A stretch of DNA of 64,000 bases from Streptomyces longwoodensis (GTDB lineage Bacteria; Actinomycetota; Actinomycetes; Streptomycetales; Streptomycetaceae). The position numbers and the translations under genes are program-made. The notes below the pieces were generated by a model that was not told where the DNA came from, ran no database searches, and saw only the letters and a list, made by a program, of their open reading frames with translations. Positions 25,937 to 34,619 of the stretch are shown here, piece after piece. Location: NCBI RefSeq assembly GCF_001514125.1, contig NZ_KQ948550.1, positions 496,001 to 560,000 on the forward strand, given 5' to 3'. Within the stretch, counting starts at the first letter, position 1; each line of letters opens with the position of its first letter.

Positions 25937-26667
25937 GATTTTCGATGCGACCCGGTAGAGTCCCGGCCGCCCCCCTGGGTGTGACTGAGCGCGCCACTTG
26001 GCTACTGCGCGTGTTGGGTGGCCGCGGCGGCACTCATTTCCGCGCCTAGCCGGGCGCTGCGCCGGACGGGCCTGGTGACCGGGGGCCATGGGCAGCCGAT
26101 GGTTTCCGCCCTGAGGGTCAAGGCGTACCCGTCCGGAGCATAAGAAGTACGGGGCCTCGACGGTCGCCGTTCTGCTGTTCGGAGCGGTGGCAGCGCTGCG
26201 ACGGACACGCCAGCCGGGTTCGGGGTGACGACGTAGCCGCTCCTGTAGAGCGCCGGACCGGCGGGCGCGTCCCTCGCGCGATTCGCCGCGCGTGGCCGGA
26301 CACTGCGGTCGGCCGACGCACGGCTGCAGCGTGGGCTGGGCGGTCCGATGGACGTCATAGAGAGACGGCGAAGGCAGATTCCGAGAGAACTTTTACTATG
26401 CGAGATGCGATTTTCGTCTAGCGAGAACCCCGAATTGCTTGAGGGTGAGGCGAGGCGTTTCCATCGCGTCAGCCAGCGGCCTCTCCTTGGGCCTAATTGG
26501 CAAGCGTTCCACGCAATGCACCGATAGGGCCGGCGCCACTGTGGTTACAGACACGGGGAGAAGCAACCCTTGCCTTGCCCAGTTGCACGGTCGTGGGTGA
26601 AGCGGTGCACTGGAACTGGGTGGCTACTGCGCGAGCGTTCCCGCCTTCGTGCGAGGCTGGAGTCCTG
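25937..26667. other. No convincing gene
   Basis: This stretch has no frame with normal codon use; candidate frames on the minus strand are Arg/Pro-rich shadows. Base composition falls towards 26380-26470, just before the lower-GC oxidoreductase gene, so its promoter probably lies there. It may be the junction of a horizontally acquired segment. Confidence 0.4.
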
Positions 26668-27918
26668 ATGGCATATCACGACGTGGGCATAGTCGGCGGT
26701 GGATGTGCTGGGCTATTCCTGGCAAGGGAATTGGCGGTACGGGGCTGCGACTGCATTGTAATTGAAAAAGACCCAGCGGCTGCACATGCATCTACTCGAA
26801 ACCAGGGATGGCTGCAGAGTGGATCATTTTATGCGGCGGTGGACGACGCAGCTGCGGCTAGAGGGTGCCGCGAAGGCTTTGACTACATCACTGAGACCTA
26901 CCCTGACGCTATCTTGCGGGAGGTAGAGAGCTACTTCCTTTTTAGAAGTCAACAAGGTCTCACAGGAACATTGGAGCGCTGTCGAAGAGAGGGGATCCCG
27001 ATTAACGCAATAGGAGAGAAGGAAATCCGGAAAATTCAGGACGAGAATCCCATCCTTCGGGGGACCCCGCTGGATTATATGGCCCAGGTGTATGACCGGC
27101 CATTCGACACACGTCACCTGCTCCAGACTGTCGCGGATGAGGTCGCATCGTGCAGGGTCGAGCCTATAGAGATTGCCAGTCTAGACAGTGTCACTGCTTC
27201 GCCCAAAAACCATGAGTGGATCGTCAATGTTGGCAATCGTAGTGGCATAGGATGCAGGATTCTCGTCCTCGCTTGCGGGGCCTACATCCCTGAACTGCTT
27301 GAAAGGATTACCCCTGAAATTCCCCTGGCGGTCGAGATAACTAAAACGCCGGTTTTGGTGCTCCGGGGTCATCAAATCTGCAGGTATGCGATCATGATGC
27401 CGTTGGAACCTGGCGGGCTTAACCTCGTACCCTTCAAGCCCATCGAGGATGTTGCGGGAATTAGCGTCTGCCTGTCCCGCACAGACTATCCGATAGATCG
27501 TGCAGGAAACGATTTCTTGCCCCCGAAGACACCGGAAGCTTTTGCCGCTTCGCTAGAGGCACACCTGCCGGGAATTAGGGAAGTTGTCCAAGCGTCATCG
27601 AGGCGGGTGGAAGCCCATTTCTACACTTGCCAAAAACTCAAGGAAAAGCTCAATGGTTCATCGCGCGGGCCACTGGCTCAATATTACGAAGATTGGCGAC
27701 TCGGAGTCTTTTATCCGGGGAAATTTACTTCTTCCCCGATTGCGGCCAGCCGCTTCGCAGATGACCTGTGCAAGCAGTTCGGAAAGAAAACCGTTGCGGG
27801 GTCTGGTGGTGAACCTTTGCGCGTGGCGCGACAACGCTATTACGACCAAGCGGATCACCGGGTTGAGGTCACTGGTGGAGGGGTGAGGTTCCAGCTGGGG
27901 AGGGGGGTGGTTGAGTAG
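26668..27918 (+). CDS. FAD-dependent oxidoreductase (DAO-like), lower GC
   Basis: 416 residues from ATG 26668 with GGAG upstream. The N-terminal Rossmann motif VGIVGGGCAGLFLARELAVR and CIVIEKDPAAA bind FAD; TRNQGWLQSGSFYAAVDDAA and VLACGAYIPELLE fit the D-amino-acid oxidase/glycine oxidase superfamily. The reaction would be FAD-linked oxidation of an unknown amine or hydroxy acid. Third codon positions carry many A/T, unlike all neighbours, which points to recent transfer from a lower-GC donor. The tail GGGVRFQLGRGVVE does not look like the rest. It ends ten bases from a convergent gene with similar composition. Confidence 0.75.
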   Translation: MAYHDVGIVGGGCAGLFLARELAVRGCDCIVIEKDPAAAHASTRNQGWLQSGSFYAAVDDAAAARGCREGFDYITETYPDAILREVESYFLFRSQQGLTGTLERCRREGIPINAIGEKEIRKIQDENPILRGTPLDYMAQVYDRPFDTRHLLQTVADEVASCRVEPIEIASLDSVTASPKNHEWIVNVGNRSGIGCRILVLACGAYIPELLERITPEIPLAVEITKTPVLVLRGHQICRYAIMMPLEPGGLNLVPFKPIEDVAGISVCLSRTDYPIDRAGNDFLPPKTPEAFAASLEAHLPGIREVVQASSRRVEAHFYTCQKLKEKLNGSSRGPLAQYYEDWRLGVFYPGKFTSSPIAASRFADDLCKQFGKKTVAGSGGEPLRVARQRYYDQADHRVEVTGGGVRFQLGRGVVE

Positions 27919-27927
27919 ACATGTAAG

Positions 27928-28452
27928 TCACCAGGGGTCCGGGGATGTGGCCGTTTCCCGAAGCAGGTAGTAATCTTCAAGTGCCGATGAGATGTGTCGC
28001 TTGATTTCGTCGAGCCCAATAACGTGGGGGCCGGAGCCCTCTGTAGAAAGGCCCCTGGAGAACTGCAGGATACTCACTGAATCCTCCACCACTAGCGCAG
28101 CAGCCTCTTCGATTCGTTTCCGAGTCTCCTCAGAAACCGGGGAGAAGTTAGTGGGGGGATCGCCATGCTGAATTCGTCCGGGGATGTATGTAGCGAGCGC
28201 GTAACGAAAAGCGCAGACTAGGCCATTCTCCATGCCTGCCTCTGGATTCAATCCGCTCTCCGGAAGCCACGGATAGGATTTTCTCTGGTTGTAAGCCGCA
28301 AGGAATCGGCTGAGGACTCCGCTGTGCGCCTTTGATGCCACTATCTCCCGAAGGGCTTCATCTACTGCCACCACAAATTCCTTCGGAGCGGTAGGCTTTT
28401 CGTATCCCAATCTGGACACTTCGGTCTCCTCTGCTCTGCGCTGTGGCGACAT
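27928..28452 (-). CDS. Hypothetical protein, partner of the FAD enzyme
   Basis: 174 residues from ATG 28452 with AAGGAG four bases upstream. Helical protein with EFVVAVDEALREIVASKAHS, VLSRFLAAYNQRKSYPWLPE, VCAFRYALATYIPGRIQHGD and HVIGLDEIKRHISSALEDYY. No domain recognised. Codon use has more A/T than neighbours, like the convergent oxidoreductase gene, so the two probably arrived together. Confidence 0.65.
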   Translation of the reverse strand: MSPQRRAEETEVSRLGYEKPTAPKEFVVAVDEALREIVASKAHSGVLSRFLAAYNQRKSYPWLPESGLNPEAGMENGLVCAFRYALATYIPGRIQHGDPPTNFSPVSEETRKRIEEAAALVVEDSVSILQFSRGLSTEGSGPHVIGLDEIKRHISSALEDYYLLRETATSPDPW

Positions 28453-28894
28453 GCAACTCCTTCTCACGGTATGGAGTGAACACTCACCCCGCATGCGTTG
28501 TGACTCATTGTGTTCGAGCGGCCACGTGGTGACATTTCGTGGCTAAATTACGTGGACGCTAAGACTCCGGACAAGGCGTGCGCTGCGTAATACCGCCCAC
28601 ACTCACCGTCCAGCGCTACCAAACGTGGCCTGCGGCCGTCCCGTAATGATCTCTGATGCACTTGCTGCCCTGCTCGGTTGATGATCAGGCGGTGATCATG
28701 AAGTTGCGCAGGCGTGCATGAGGGTGGCCGTCTTCTCTTTCCGCCCTACATCACAGGCTGGAACCGAGTGGGATAGTTGGTATGCCTACGGCGGTCCCTA
28801 TCTGTGGCCAACTCCGATGCCGAGGGTGGCCAGATGAGGCACTCAGTCACACTGGGAGCATGGGCGTTTCGACGCGGATCGGCGGGAGGCGCGG
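28453..28894. other. Intergenic region without a gene
   Basis: No coding frame is convincing. It holds the promoter region of the leftward gene (28452) and of the MazG gene (28895). CCACGT and ACGTGG around 28525-28553 form a spaced inverted repeat that could be an operator. Confidence 0.4.
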
Positions 28895-29236
28895 ATGGGC
28901 CTTGACGAGCTGCTGCAGCAGGCGATGCGAGTGCATGACCTGTACGACCGGCTGAACCTGCATGAACGGGGCCGGGGGTGGACACGGGAAGAGTTCATGC
29001 TCGGCTTCGCGGGTGACGTCGGCGATCTGGCCAAACTGGTCATGGCCGAAGAGGGAGCGCGGGACATGCCGGGCGGGCGAGCGGCACTGGAACATGAACT
29101 CGCGGACTGCCTGTGGTCGGTGCTCATCTTGGCCCACCGCTATGGCGTCGATCTGGAGACTGCCTTTCGCCGCACGATGGCGGAACTGGAGACGGCGATC
29201 AGCGCCCGGCTCCCCGGCGATGGGAGCTCTGCGTGA
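28895..29236 (+). CDS. MazG-like nucleotide pyrophosphohydrolase
   Basis: 113 residues from ATG 28895 with GGGAGG upstream. The all-alpha MazG pattern is visible: EEFMLGFAGDVGDLAKLVMA with the first acidic pair, and ALEHELADCLWSVLILAHRY with E-x-x-D (ELAD) metal ligands. Such enzymes hydrolyse nucleoside triphosphates to monophosphates and pyrophosphate, often for nucleotide pool cleaning. It precedes the HIT and Ku genes. Confidence 0.75.
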   Translation: MGLDELLQQAMRVHDLYDRLNLHERGRGWTREEFMLGFAGDVGDLAKLVMAEEGARDMPGGRAALEHELADCLWSVLILAHRYGVDLETAFRRTMAELETAISARLPGDGSSA

Positions 29237-29284
29237 CCGCGGGGCCCTTCGACCGCCGGCGCGCGATCAAGGACTGGTGAACTG

Positions 29285-29692
29285 ATGGAGCGGGAGTCCG
29301 TGGATCTCGATGCCTACGCCGCCAGGGCCCGGACCGGCTCCTGCTTCATCTGTGCGTACCTGGACGGACACCCTGACTACCAGCACGAGACGATCTACAA
29401 AGACGACGCGCATGTCGCATTCCTGGACCGGTGGCCCACCGTCCCCGGCAAAGCCCTCGTCGCCCCGAAGGCACACATCGAGCACATTGCCCGGGACCTG
29501 GACGAAGCCGCGTTCAGCAGCCTCATGCTCGTCGTCCACAGAGTCGCGCTCGCCGTGGAGGAAGTCTTCCGCCCAGAACGGACCTACCTGCTGTCGCTGG
29601 GAAGCCAGCAGGGCAACACACACGTGCACTGGCACATCGCTGGGGCCCGCCCGGCGTCCCGTACGAGCGTCAACAATTTCACGCCCTCATGA
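29285..29692 (+). CDS. HIT-family protein, probably frameshifted
   Basis: The 135-residue frame contains CFICAYLDGHPDYQHETIYK, FLDRWPTVPGKALVAPKAHI and the HIT motif NTHVHWHIAG, where the middle His is the nucleophile that attacks nucleoside phosphates. After this motif the frame gives an unlikely tail (ARPASRTSV) and stops, whereas one frame over the family-like end GVPYERQQFHALMTENGVLA continues to 29847. One base seems missing in GCTGGGGCCCG near 29643. The enzyme may be broken or the base call wrong. Confidence 0.65.
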   Translation: MERESVDLDAYAARARTGSCFICAYLDGHPDYQHETIYKDDAHVAFLDRWPTVPGKALVAPKAHIEHIARDLDEAAFSSLMLVVHRVALAVEEVFRPERTYLLSLGSQQGNTHVHWHIAGARPASRTSVNNFTPS

Positions 29693-29857
29693 CCGAGAAC
29701 GGCGTACTGGCCCCGGCCCCCGAGCAGAGCGCGGACATGGCGAAGCGTCTGCGTACGTCCATCGCGGCCGGCCGGGACCGTCCCTGCGACCAGAGGCTGG
29801 AGCAGGATGAGTCCGGACCGGGATGCGTGCCCCCTGCCGCCGGATGACTCTGGAGGT

Positions 29858-30649
29858 ATGAAGGCCACGTGGTCCGGGATGATCCAGTTCGGGCTGGTCA
29901 CCATGCCGATCAAGCTGTACGCGGCGACCGAGGAGCATCCCGTGCGCCTTCGCGAGATCCATATCGTCGATGGCAGCCGCGTCGAACACCGTCGCTTCTG
30001 CAGGGCCGAGAACAGGGAAATCCCCTACGACCAGGTCGGCAGGGGATTCGAACTGGCGGATGGGCGCATGGTGCCGCTTACGGAGGAGGACTTGGCCCGC
30101 CTGCCTTTGCCCACCAAGCGCTCCGTTGACGTGCTCGGCTTCGTGCCCTTCGAGGACATCGACCCCATCAGTTACGGCCGGCCGTACTACGCGGGGCCCG
30201 GACCCGGTGCCGGCCGGCCGTATGCTCTTCTCGTCGAGGCCCTCGCCCGCACCGGCTACGTCGCTGTGTGCAAGGTCGCCTTGCGCAGCCGGGAGCGTCT
30301 GGCGCTGCTTCGCCCCCGCCACGGAATGCTCATTTTGCAGACGCTGCTGTGGCAGGACGAGTTGCGTGACCCGGGAGATCTCGCGCCATCCGCGCCGGTC
30401 AGCGACCGGGAGCTGGGGCTGGCCGAGGTGCTGATTCGGGAGCTTATCGGTATTGACGTCGGTGAGGTACGCGACGAGTACGCTCATGCCCTTGAGCAGC
30501 TCGTAGATGCGAAGATCACCGGCGCTCAGCTCGTCGAGCCAGCGGCACCCGGCGCTGCGATGGATCTGATGACAGCGCTGGAGGAGAGCGTCCGAGCGGC
30601 TGAGCGAGCGCACGGAGGCCAGTCTGCCCGGCCTCGGTCATCGTCCTGA
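29858..30649 (+). CDS. ku: Ku-family DNA end-binding protein
   Basis: 263 residues starting MKATWSGMIQFGLVTMPIKL, the conserved Ku N-terminus. Other blocks: YAATEEHPVRLREIHIVDGS, CRAENREIPYDQVGRGFELA, VDVLGFVPFEDIDPISYGRP, PYALLVEALARTGYVAVCKV and DEYAHALEQLVDAKITG. Bacterial Ku binds broken DNA ends as a ring and recruits LigD for non-homologous end joining. An upstream ATG at 29807 has a better-spaced ribosome site (GGAGCAGG) but would add residues not seen in the family. No ligD gene is present here, so it may be an accessory Ku working with the host ligase. Confidence 0.85.
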   Translation: MKATWSGMIQFGLVTMPIKLYAATEEHPVRLREIHIVDGSRVEHRRFCRAENREIPYDQVGRGFELADGRMVPLTEEDLARLPLPTKRSVDVLGFVPFEDIDPISYGRPYYAGPGPGAGRPYALLVEALARTGYVAVCKVALRSRERLALLRPRHGMLILQTLLWQDELRDPGDLAPSAPVSDRELGLAEVLIRELIGIDVGEVRDEYAHALEQLVDAKITGAQLVEPAAPGAAMDLMTALEESVRAAERAHGGQSARPRSSS

Positions 30650-30670
30650 CGGGCCCCGGAATGCTTCGGT

Positions 30671-30762
30671 TGTAGGGTCTCGCCGCCCATGGCCAGCGGC
30701 GGTGCCGTGACCTGGCAGTTGCCGTCGTGTCTCACAGCTTGGCCAGCCGTCCAGTCTCACGA
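30671..30762. repeat. Palindromic repeat element, copy A (right half only)
   Basis: Starts TGTAGGGTCTCGC, continues through GTGACCTGG and ends CAGTCTCACGA. It matches the right half of copy B (31340-31432) with almost the same length (92 versus 93 bases). The preceding TTCGGT matches the spacer of copy B, but the left palindrome arm is absent: the match breaks within the spacer. It lies just after the Ku gene. Confidence 0.65.
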
Positions 30763-30888
30763 TCGTGTCCAAATCCTCGGGGCGGCTGGCTTGCTGGCTC
30801 GTCAGCTCGCTGGATAACCACCAGTTGACGGAGTGCAGAACGCAAGCAGGGCGCCGACCGGAGTGGCTGGCGCCCCGCTGCCGTGCCG

Positions 30889-31101
30889 TCAGGCCGGTTC
30901 GGATGTGGGCGTCTCGGTCCGGCTGCTGCTAAAGACGTCCACGATGCGGAAGTCGTCGCGCTCCAGGGCCTCGACGATCGCCACGGCCATGTCCTCAAGG
31001 CCGTCCGTGTCGGCAGGTAGGCCGCCGTGCGCCTTCCGGTAGGCGACCATGGTGTCCACGATCCTGAGCACAACATCGATGTTCTCCGCACTGCTCTGCA
31101 T
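30889..31101 (-). CDS. 70-residue hypothetical protein
   Basis: ATG 31101 with GGAGG upstream gives MQSSAENIDVVLRIVDTMVA, YRKAHGGLPADTDGLEDMAV and ends SSSRTETPTSEPA. Mostly helical, acidic. Its ATG shares a base with the stop of the 38-residue frame before it. No family recognised. It is one of only two small genes in the first repeat-bounded segment. Confidence 0.5.
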   Translation of the reverse strand: MQSSAENIDVVLRIVDTMVAYRKAHGGLPADTDGLEDMAVAIVEALERDDFRIVDVFSSSRTETPTSEPA

Positions 31102-31217
31102 CACGCCTCCTGTTCGTCGTCGCTGCCGCCGTTGACCGCGCGGAGCCGCCGGTGAGCCTTGAACGCCTCGCCGGGTTCCGGCCAGTCGTCGGCGCAGATT
31201 CCGTAGCGGGGCGGCAT
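31101..31217 (-). CDS. 38-residue hypothetical ORF
   Basis: ATG 31217 gives MPPRYGICADDWPEPGEAFK, then AHRRLRAVNGGSDDEQEA, with good G/C third positions, ending in TGATG with the next gene. Could be a small protein or the 3' remnant of a larger gene cut by the repeat element upstream. Confidence 0.35.
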   Translation of the reverse strand: MPPRYGICADDWPEPGEAFKAHRRLRAVNGGSDDEQEA

Positions 31218-31270
31218 CAGACCCCGCCCACCCATATGAGTGAAGGGCCTGACCTGCCAATCTCAAACTC

Positions 31271-31432
31271 GTGTCAGATCTGCCATCGCTTGGCCATCGA
31301 CCGTGAGATTTGGCCACGAAATCTGAGACCCTACATCGGTGTAGGGTCTCGCGGCGCGTGTCAGAGGCCAGCGCTGTGACCTGGTGTTCTCAACCCTGTT
31401 CCGCTGTCCGTTGGGGTTGATCAGTCTCACGA
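31271..31432. repeat. Palindromic repeat element, copy B (complete)
   Basis: Left half 31271-31335 ends GAGACCCTACA; the spacer TCGG (31336-31339) is followed by the exact complement TGTAGGGTCTC (31340-31350) and a right half to CAGTCTCACGA at 31432. The left half contains TGCCATCG, TGGCCATCG and TGGCCACG and a smaller inverted repeat AGATTT/AAATCT. It matches copy D over the left half (49 of 65 bases, identical spacing) and copy A over the right half. Confidence 0.75.
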
Positions 31433-32398
31433 CAGTGACGGATCCCCATGGCTGGCCGCATCAGTCGTCTTCGGCGTCGATGCCGAAGCGCCCGATGCGC
31501 TCTCGCCGAACTGCGCGTGTGTCGTCCTTCTACCGGGGCCCGCGTGGCGCGCGGTCGGCGGGCTGCGACGTCCAGGCCGTGGGGCGAGGAACTGGTGCGC
31601 GCCGCGCAGCGTGGTACGCAACTTGCGCTGTGTCGAGCGGCTGTTGAGGCGGACATCGAGGGGCCCGGGAAGGGTACTGTCGGCCCGTAGGCCCGTGGGC
31701 AGTCGCGATGCGTCGAGTCCATCGCGTCGGGCGATGAGCACGCCCAGCTCGTGCCGGCTGAGAGCCTGGTTCCCACCGAGGTGGTGGACGCCGGTCGTGT
31801 CGCCCGACGCGAGTTCGAGGAGCGCTGCGGCCAGATCGCTCGCGTGGACCGGGCATCGGAAGTCGTCTGTGAAGAGGACGCCTTCGCGTGTGCCGGCGGC
31901 CAGTTCGTGGACGGTGCGTTCGTGCTCGGACTGTCCGTCGCCGATGATCAGCGAGGTGCGGGCCACGGCGGCGTCCGGATGGAGCAGAAGCACCGTTTCC
32001 GCGGCGGCCTTCGCCGCTCCGTACGGGGTGATGGGGTCGGGCCTGCAGTGTTCGTCGTAGGGAACGTGGCTCTGGCCGGAGAAGACGGCGTCGGTGGAGA
32101 GCTGGATCATTCTGCTTCCGGCCTTCGCCGCGGCGAGCGCGAGGCGGACGGGTCCCTCGGCTGTGACTGCCCAGTCGGCCCCGCCGCTCGATGCATTGAC
32201 GATGACGCGAGGGTTCACCTCGGCCACGACCGCTTCCACGCTCCCTGGATCCCGCAGGTCGAGGCTGCGCCAAGTAACCCCCGGAGCACTGCCGGGCCTG
32301 GTCGTATAGGTCGCGGCCGTCGGGCGCCCCGCCGATACAGCTTGCCGGACCAGCTCGGTGCCCAGGAACCCGGACCCACCCACGATCAGCAGCGTCAT
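31427..32398 (-). CDS. RmlD-like SDR reductase/epimerase
   Basis: 323 residues from ATG 32398. The N-terminal VGGSGFLGTELVRQA binds NAD(P); DPITPYGAAKAAAE holds the YxxxK catalytic pair; VNASSGGADWAV and STDAVFSGQSHVPYDE fit the dTDP-4-dehydrorhamnose reductase-like branch. It would reduce or epimerise a sugar nucleotide or similar substrate. The last 45 residues are basic low-complexity and the stop codon lies inside repeat copy B, so the natural C-terminus may have been lost. It is followed upstream by a methyltransferase gene 20 bases away. Confidence 0.75.
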   Translation of the reverse strand: MTLLIVGGSGFLGTELVRQAVSAGRPTAATYTTRPGSAPGVTWRSLDLRDPGSVEAVVAEVNPRVIVNASSGGADWAVTAEGPVRLALAAAKAGSRMIQLSTDAVFSGQSHVPYDEHCRPDPITPYGAAKAAAETVLLLHPDAAVARTSLIIGDGQSEHERTVHELAAGTREGVLFTDDFRCPVHASDLAAALLELASGDTTGVHHLGGNQALSRHELGVLIARRDGLDASRLPTGLRADSTLPGPLDVRLNSRSTQRKLRTTLRGAHQFLAPRPGRRSPPTARHAGPGRRTTHAQFGESASGASASTPKTTDAASHGDPSLS

Positions 32399-32418
32399 GA
32401 GGCGACACCCTAGACCGG

Positions 32419-33231
32419 TCAGGGCCCGGTGATGGCGAGAATGTGGGCGGAGGCGTCGGTGAGGGCCGCGTGCGGTTCCGCGATGCGAGCCGCGGCGAGG
32501 GCCGCTTCATACATGTCCGTGCCCATGAGGTTGGCGCTGGTGTACTTCTCGATGGCCTTGACCGCCACCCAGCCGGGTCCTTCGATTCCGTAGAGGCGGG
32601 GATCGGTAAGACCGGCCTCCGTGACCTCCGCGCGCAGCTCGGTGGAGGTCTGGAAGTAGGCGACGGTGAAGCCGCGCTGTCCGGCGTAGCGGCCCTGGGC
32701 CAGGGTGTCACGGACCCTGTCCTGGATCGCGGACTCGGTGATACCGGTGGTCGCGATGTAGTCGAGGAGGGGCGAATAGCGGGAGATCGCCGCCGCGGCG
32801 ATGAGTCCGCCAGGCCGGGCCACGCGGGCCGCCTCCGCCAGCGCGGAGATCCGGTCGATCTTGTCGTGGAGGTGGTAGAGCGGGCCGAGAAGCAGAACGA
32901 CGTCGTACGTCCTGTCCGCGGCGGTAATGCGGCGGGCGTCGCCCAGCTCGGCCGTCACGCCGTCGATGGCGGCTGCCTGGGTGACGTGCTTGGGGACAGG
33001 GTCCACGACGTGCACCGTGTAGCCGTCGTCGGCCAACCACCGGGCGTGCGTTCCGGGACCACCGCCGACATCGAGCACGCGGGCCGGTGCCGGCGGGAGG
33101 TGGCGGCGCAGTAACTCGCGGGTGCGCGCGAACTCCAGGGTGCCTGTGGCGGTGGTCTGCAGCCGTGCGGCTTCGTCGGACCGGGTGTAGAAGTCGATGA
33201 TCTCCGGGCGCACGGCGCGGTTGCTCGTCAT
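32419..33231 (-). CDS. SAM-dependent class I methyltransferase
   Basis: 270 residues from ATG 33231 with GAGGACG upstream. Motif I is ARVLDVGGGPGTHARWLADD; acidic end of strand 2 is VHVVDPVP; motif II region is YDVVLLLGPLYHLHDK; then EAARVARPGGLIAAAAISR. This is a small-molecule methyltransferase (ubiE-like pattern) of unknown substrate. It likely forms an operon with the reductase downstream. Confidence 0.8.
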   Translation of the reverse strand: MTSNRAVRPEIIDFYTRSDEAARLQTTATGTLEFARTRELLRRHLPPAPARVLDVGGGPGTHARWLADDGYTVHVVDPVPKHVTQAAAIDGVTAELGDARRITAADRTYDVVLLLGPLYHLHDKIDRISALAEAARVARPGGLIAAAAISRYSPLLDYIATTGITESAIQDRVRDTLAQGRYAGQRGFTVAYFQTSTELRAEVTEAGLTDPRLYGIEGPGWVAVKAIEKYTSANLMGTDMYEAALAAARIAEPHAALTDASAHILAITGP

Positions 33232-33381
33232 CGGGGCGTCCTCGTCAGGAGGGGCTGTCGGTGTCCGGCAGGGTAGGGGAGACAAGGAAGTGATCACTTT
33301 GATTTTCGGAGCCCTGCAAGGATCCGGCGCCATTGTGGAATCGCGGCTGGTCGTCGCACACCAAGCCGACGAGGGAGCAAC

Positions 33382-33528
33382 TACCGGGTCCAGTGGGTAC
33401 AGGACAACAAGAAGCGCACGTCGGCGGTGAGCTACGGCCTGCCCAGCGCGTAGGACCGCAAGAGGACGCTGGAGGCCGAGGGCACCGCCACGGACATCAA
33501 CATCGTGAAGGTGCAGCCCGGCCAGTAG
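33382..33528 (+). pseudogene. Remnant with in-frame stop
   Basis: The plus-strand frame reads YRVQWVQDNKKRTSAVSYGL, then PSA, a TAG at 33451, then DRKRTLEAEGTATDINIVKV and QPGQ before a second stop. The pattern resembles small conserved Streptomyces proteins of the same length, here without a start and with an internal stop. Decayed gene. Confidence 0.45.
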
Positions 33529-33553
33529 GGGCCGGCATCCAGTGAGTGAGCAG

Positions 33554-34276
33554 TCACGTGGTTGTCCGACGGGCGCTGCTTCGTATGAAGAACGCGGGGA
33601 CCCGTGCCCACCGCCCGCGCCGCTCGTCACTTCGTGGATGGTCTCGGCGGTTCAGATGCTCCTGCGCGGCCTGCGTGAACCGCTCGATTGCGGCGAGCAG
33701 CTCCTCATGACGCGTCCAGGAGCGCTCCGGGTCCGGCGGGACGACTCCTCCGGCCACGCGCTCGCTATGCCCCGCCCGCCGGAGCGTGCGGAAGAGGCCG
33801 GTGGCTGCGGCGCGCACCTGCCGCGCGGCCTCGGCTACCTCGGCGGGCCCTTCGAGCTCCACGTGCTGGACAGCCGTCGATACCGGGTTCGGGTTGTTTA
33901 CCGCCGATATGCGGTCCCGGAAGTCCGCTTCCGCCGCGGCCTCCCCTGCGGCCTCCCTGCGGGAGAGGCGGTCTGTGTTCGCGGCCGCCCTGTCCATCCC
34001 CCTGGCCAGCCGAAGGACCGGGTGTACCTCGGTCGCGTAGCTCTGGGCTGCCGTCATGAGCCCTACGTAGGCTTCCCTCTGCGCCGTGCGGCGGGCCGTG
34101 TCGAGGGGGCCGAGGTAGGCGCTGGCGGCCTGGGCGAGCCCGGCTTGGACAGCGGCTGCGGCTTGCCGTCGCGCACCACGAACGGTGAACATCCCGGTGA
34201 GGGCCGCGCCCACCACAGCTCCTCCGGCGCCCATGACGGCGGTGGCTGTCTCCTGTCCCATACCCCACAAACTCAT
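33554..34276 (-). CDS. Hypothetical membrane-anchored coiled protein
   Basis: 240 residues from ATG 34276. One N-terminal membrane segment (TATAVMGAGGAVVGAALTGM) is followed by long Ala/Arg/Glu-rich helices (AQREAYVGLMTAAQSYATEV, EVAEAARQVRAAATGLFRTL, RHEELLAAIERFTQAAQEHL). This is a common Streptomyces architecture of unknown function. Its start overlaps the stop of the reading frame upstream (ATGA). Confidence 0.65.
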   Translation of the reverse strand: MSLWGMGQETATAVMGAGGAVVGAALTGMFTVRGARRQAAAAVQAGLAQAASAYLGPLDTARRTAQREAYVGLMTAAQSYATEVHPVLRLARGMDRAAANTDRLSRREAAGEAAAEADFRDRISAVNNPNPVSTAVQHVELEGPAEVAEAARQVRAAATGLFRTLRRAGHSERVAGGVVPPDPERSWTRHEELLAAIERFTQAAQEHLNRRDHPRSDERRGRWARVPAFFIRSSARRTTT

Positions 34277-34581
34277 GTCCCCGATCTTCGCCTACGGTGC
34301 CGGGGTTGGTCCCGGAATCGTAGCCAGGAGACAACGGGCTGGCGCTGGCGGGCCACCCCCATGACCGGCTGCCGGGCAGACGCCATTTCTACGGGTGTAC
34401 GCCGAGCGGTTTCAGACCCTCGGACCGTCAGATTCGCCGCGAGGACCAGCGCGACGGTGGTGGTGAGGGTGCCCAGCCCGACGTGTTCATGGGTCAGGAG
34501 CCTGGCACCGAGGTAGGCGTTCAGCGGGAGCAGCCGGGAGGCCGGACTGCCGAGCGACTGTCCAGAAGAGGGCTGCGCCAC
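34273..34581 (-). CDS. Possible small membrane protein
   Basis: From GTG 34581 the frame reads VAQPSSGQSLGSPASRLLPL, NAYLGARLLTHEHVGLGTLT and TTVALVLAANLTVRG with excellent codon use, then a basic tail, ending in ATGA with the next gene. The start is uncertain because the frame extends into repeat copy C. It may be the truncated end of a larger membrane protein. Confidence 0.4.
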   Translation of the reverse strand: MAQPSSGQSLGSPASRLLPLNAYLGARLLTHEHVGLGTLTTTVALVLAANLTVRGSETARRTPVEMASARQPVMGVARQRQPVVSWLRFRDQPRHRRRRSGT

Positions 34582-34619
34582 CTCGCCTTCATCCCCTAGA
34601 GCGAACAGGGTGGCCGGAA

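Noticed and set aside
25937..26667. Possible minus-strand gene
   Set aside because: Arg/Pro/Ser-rich composition, no ribosome site and no conserved pattern.
28505..28560. Further copy of the palindromic element near 28540
   Set aside because: Only short words (GGCCACG, ACGCTA) match, spacing differs and the central palindrome is absent.
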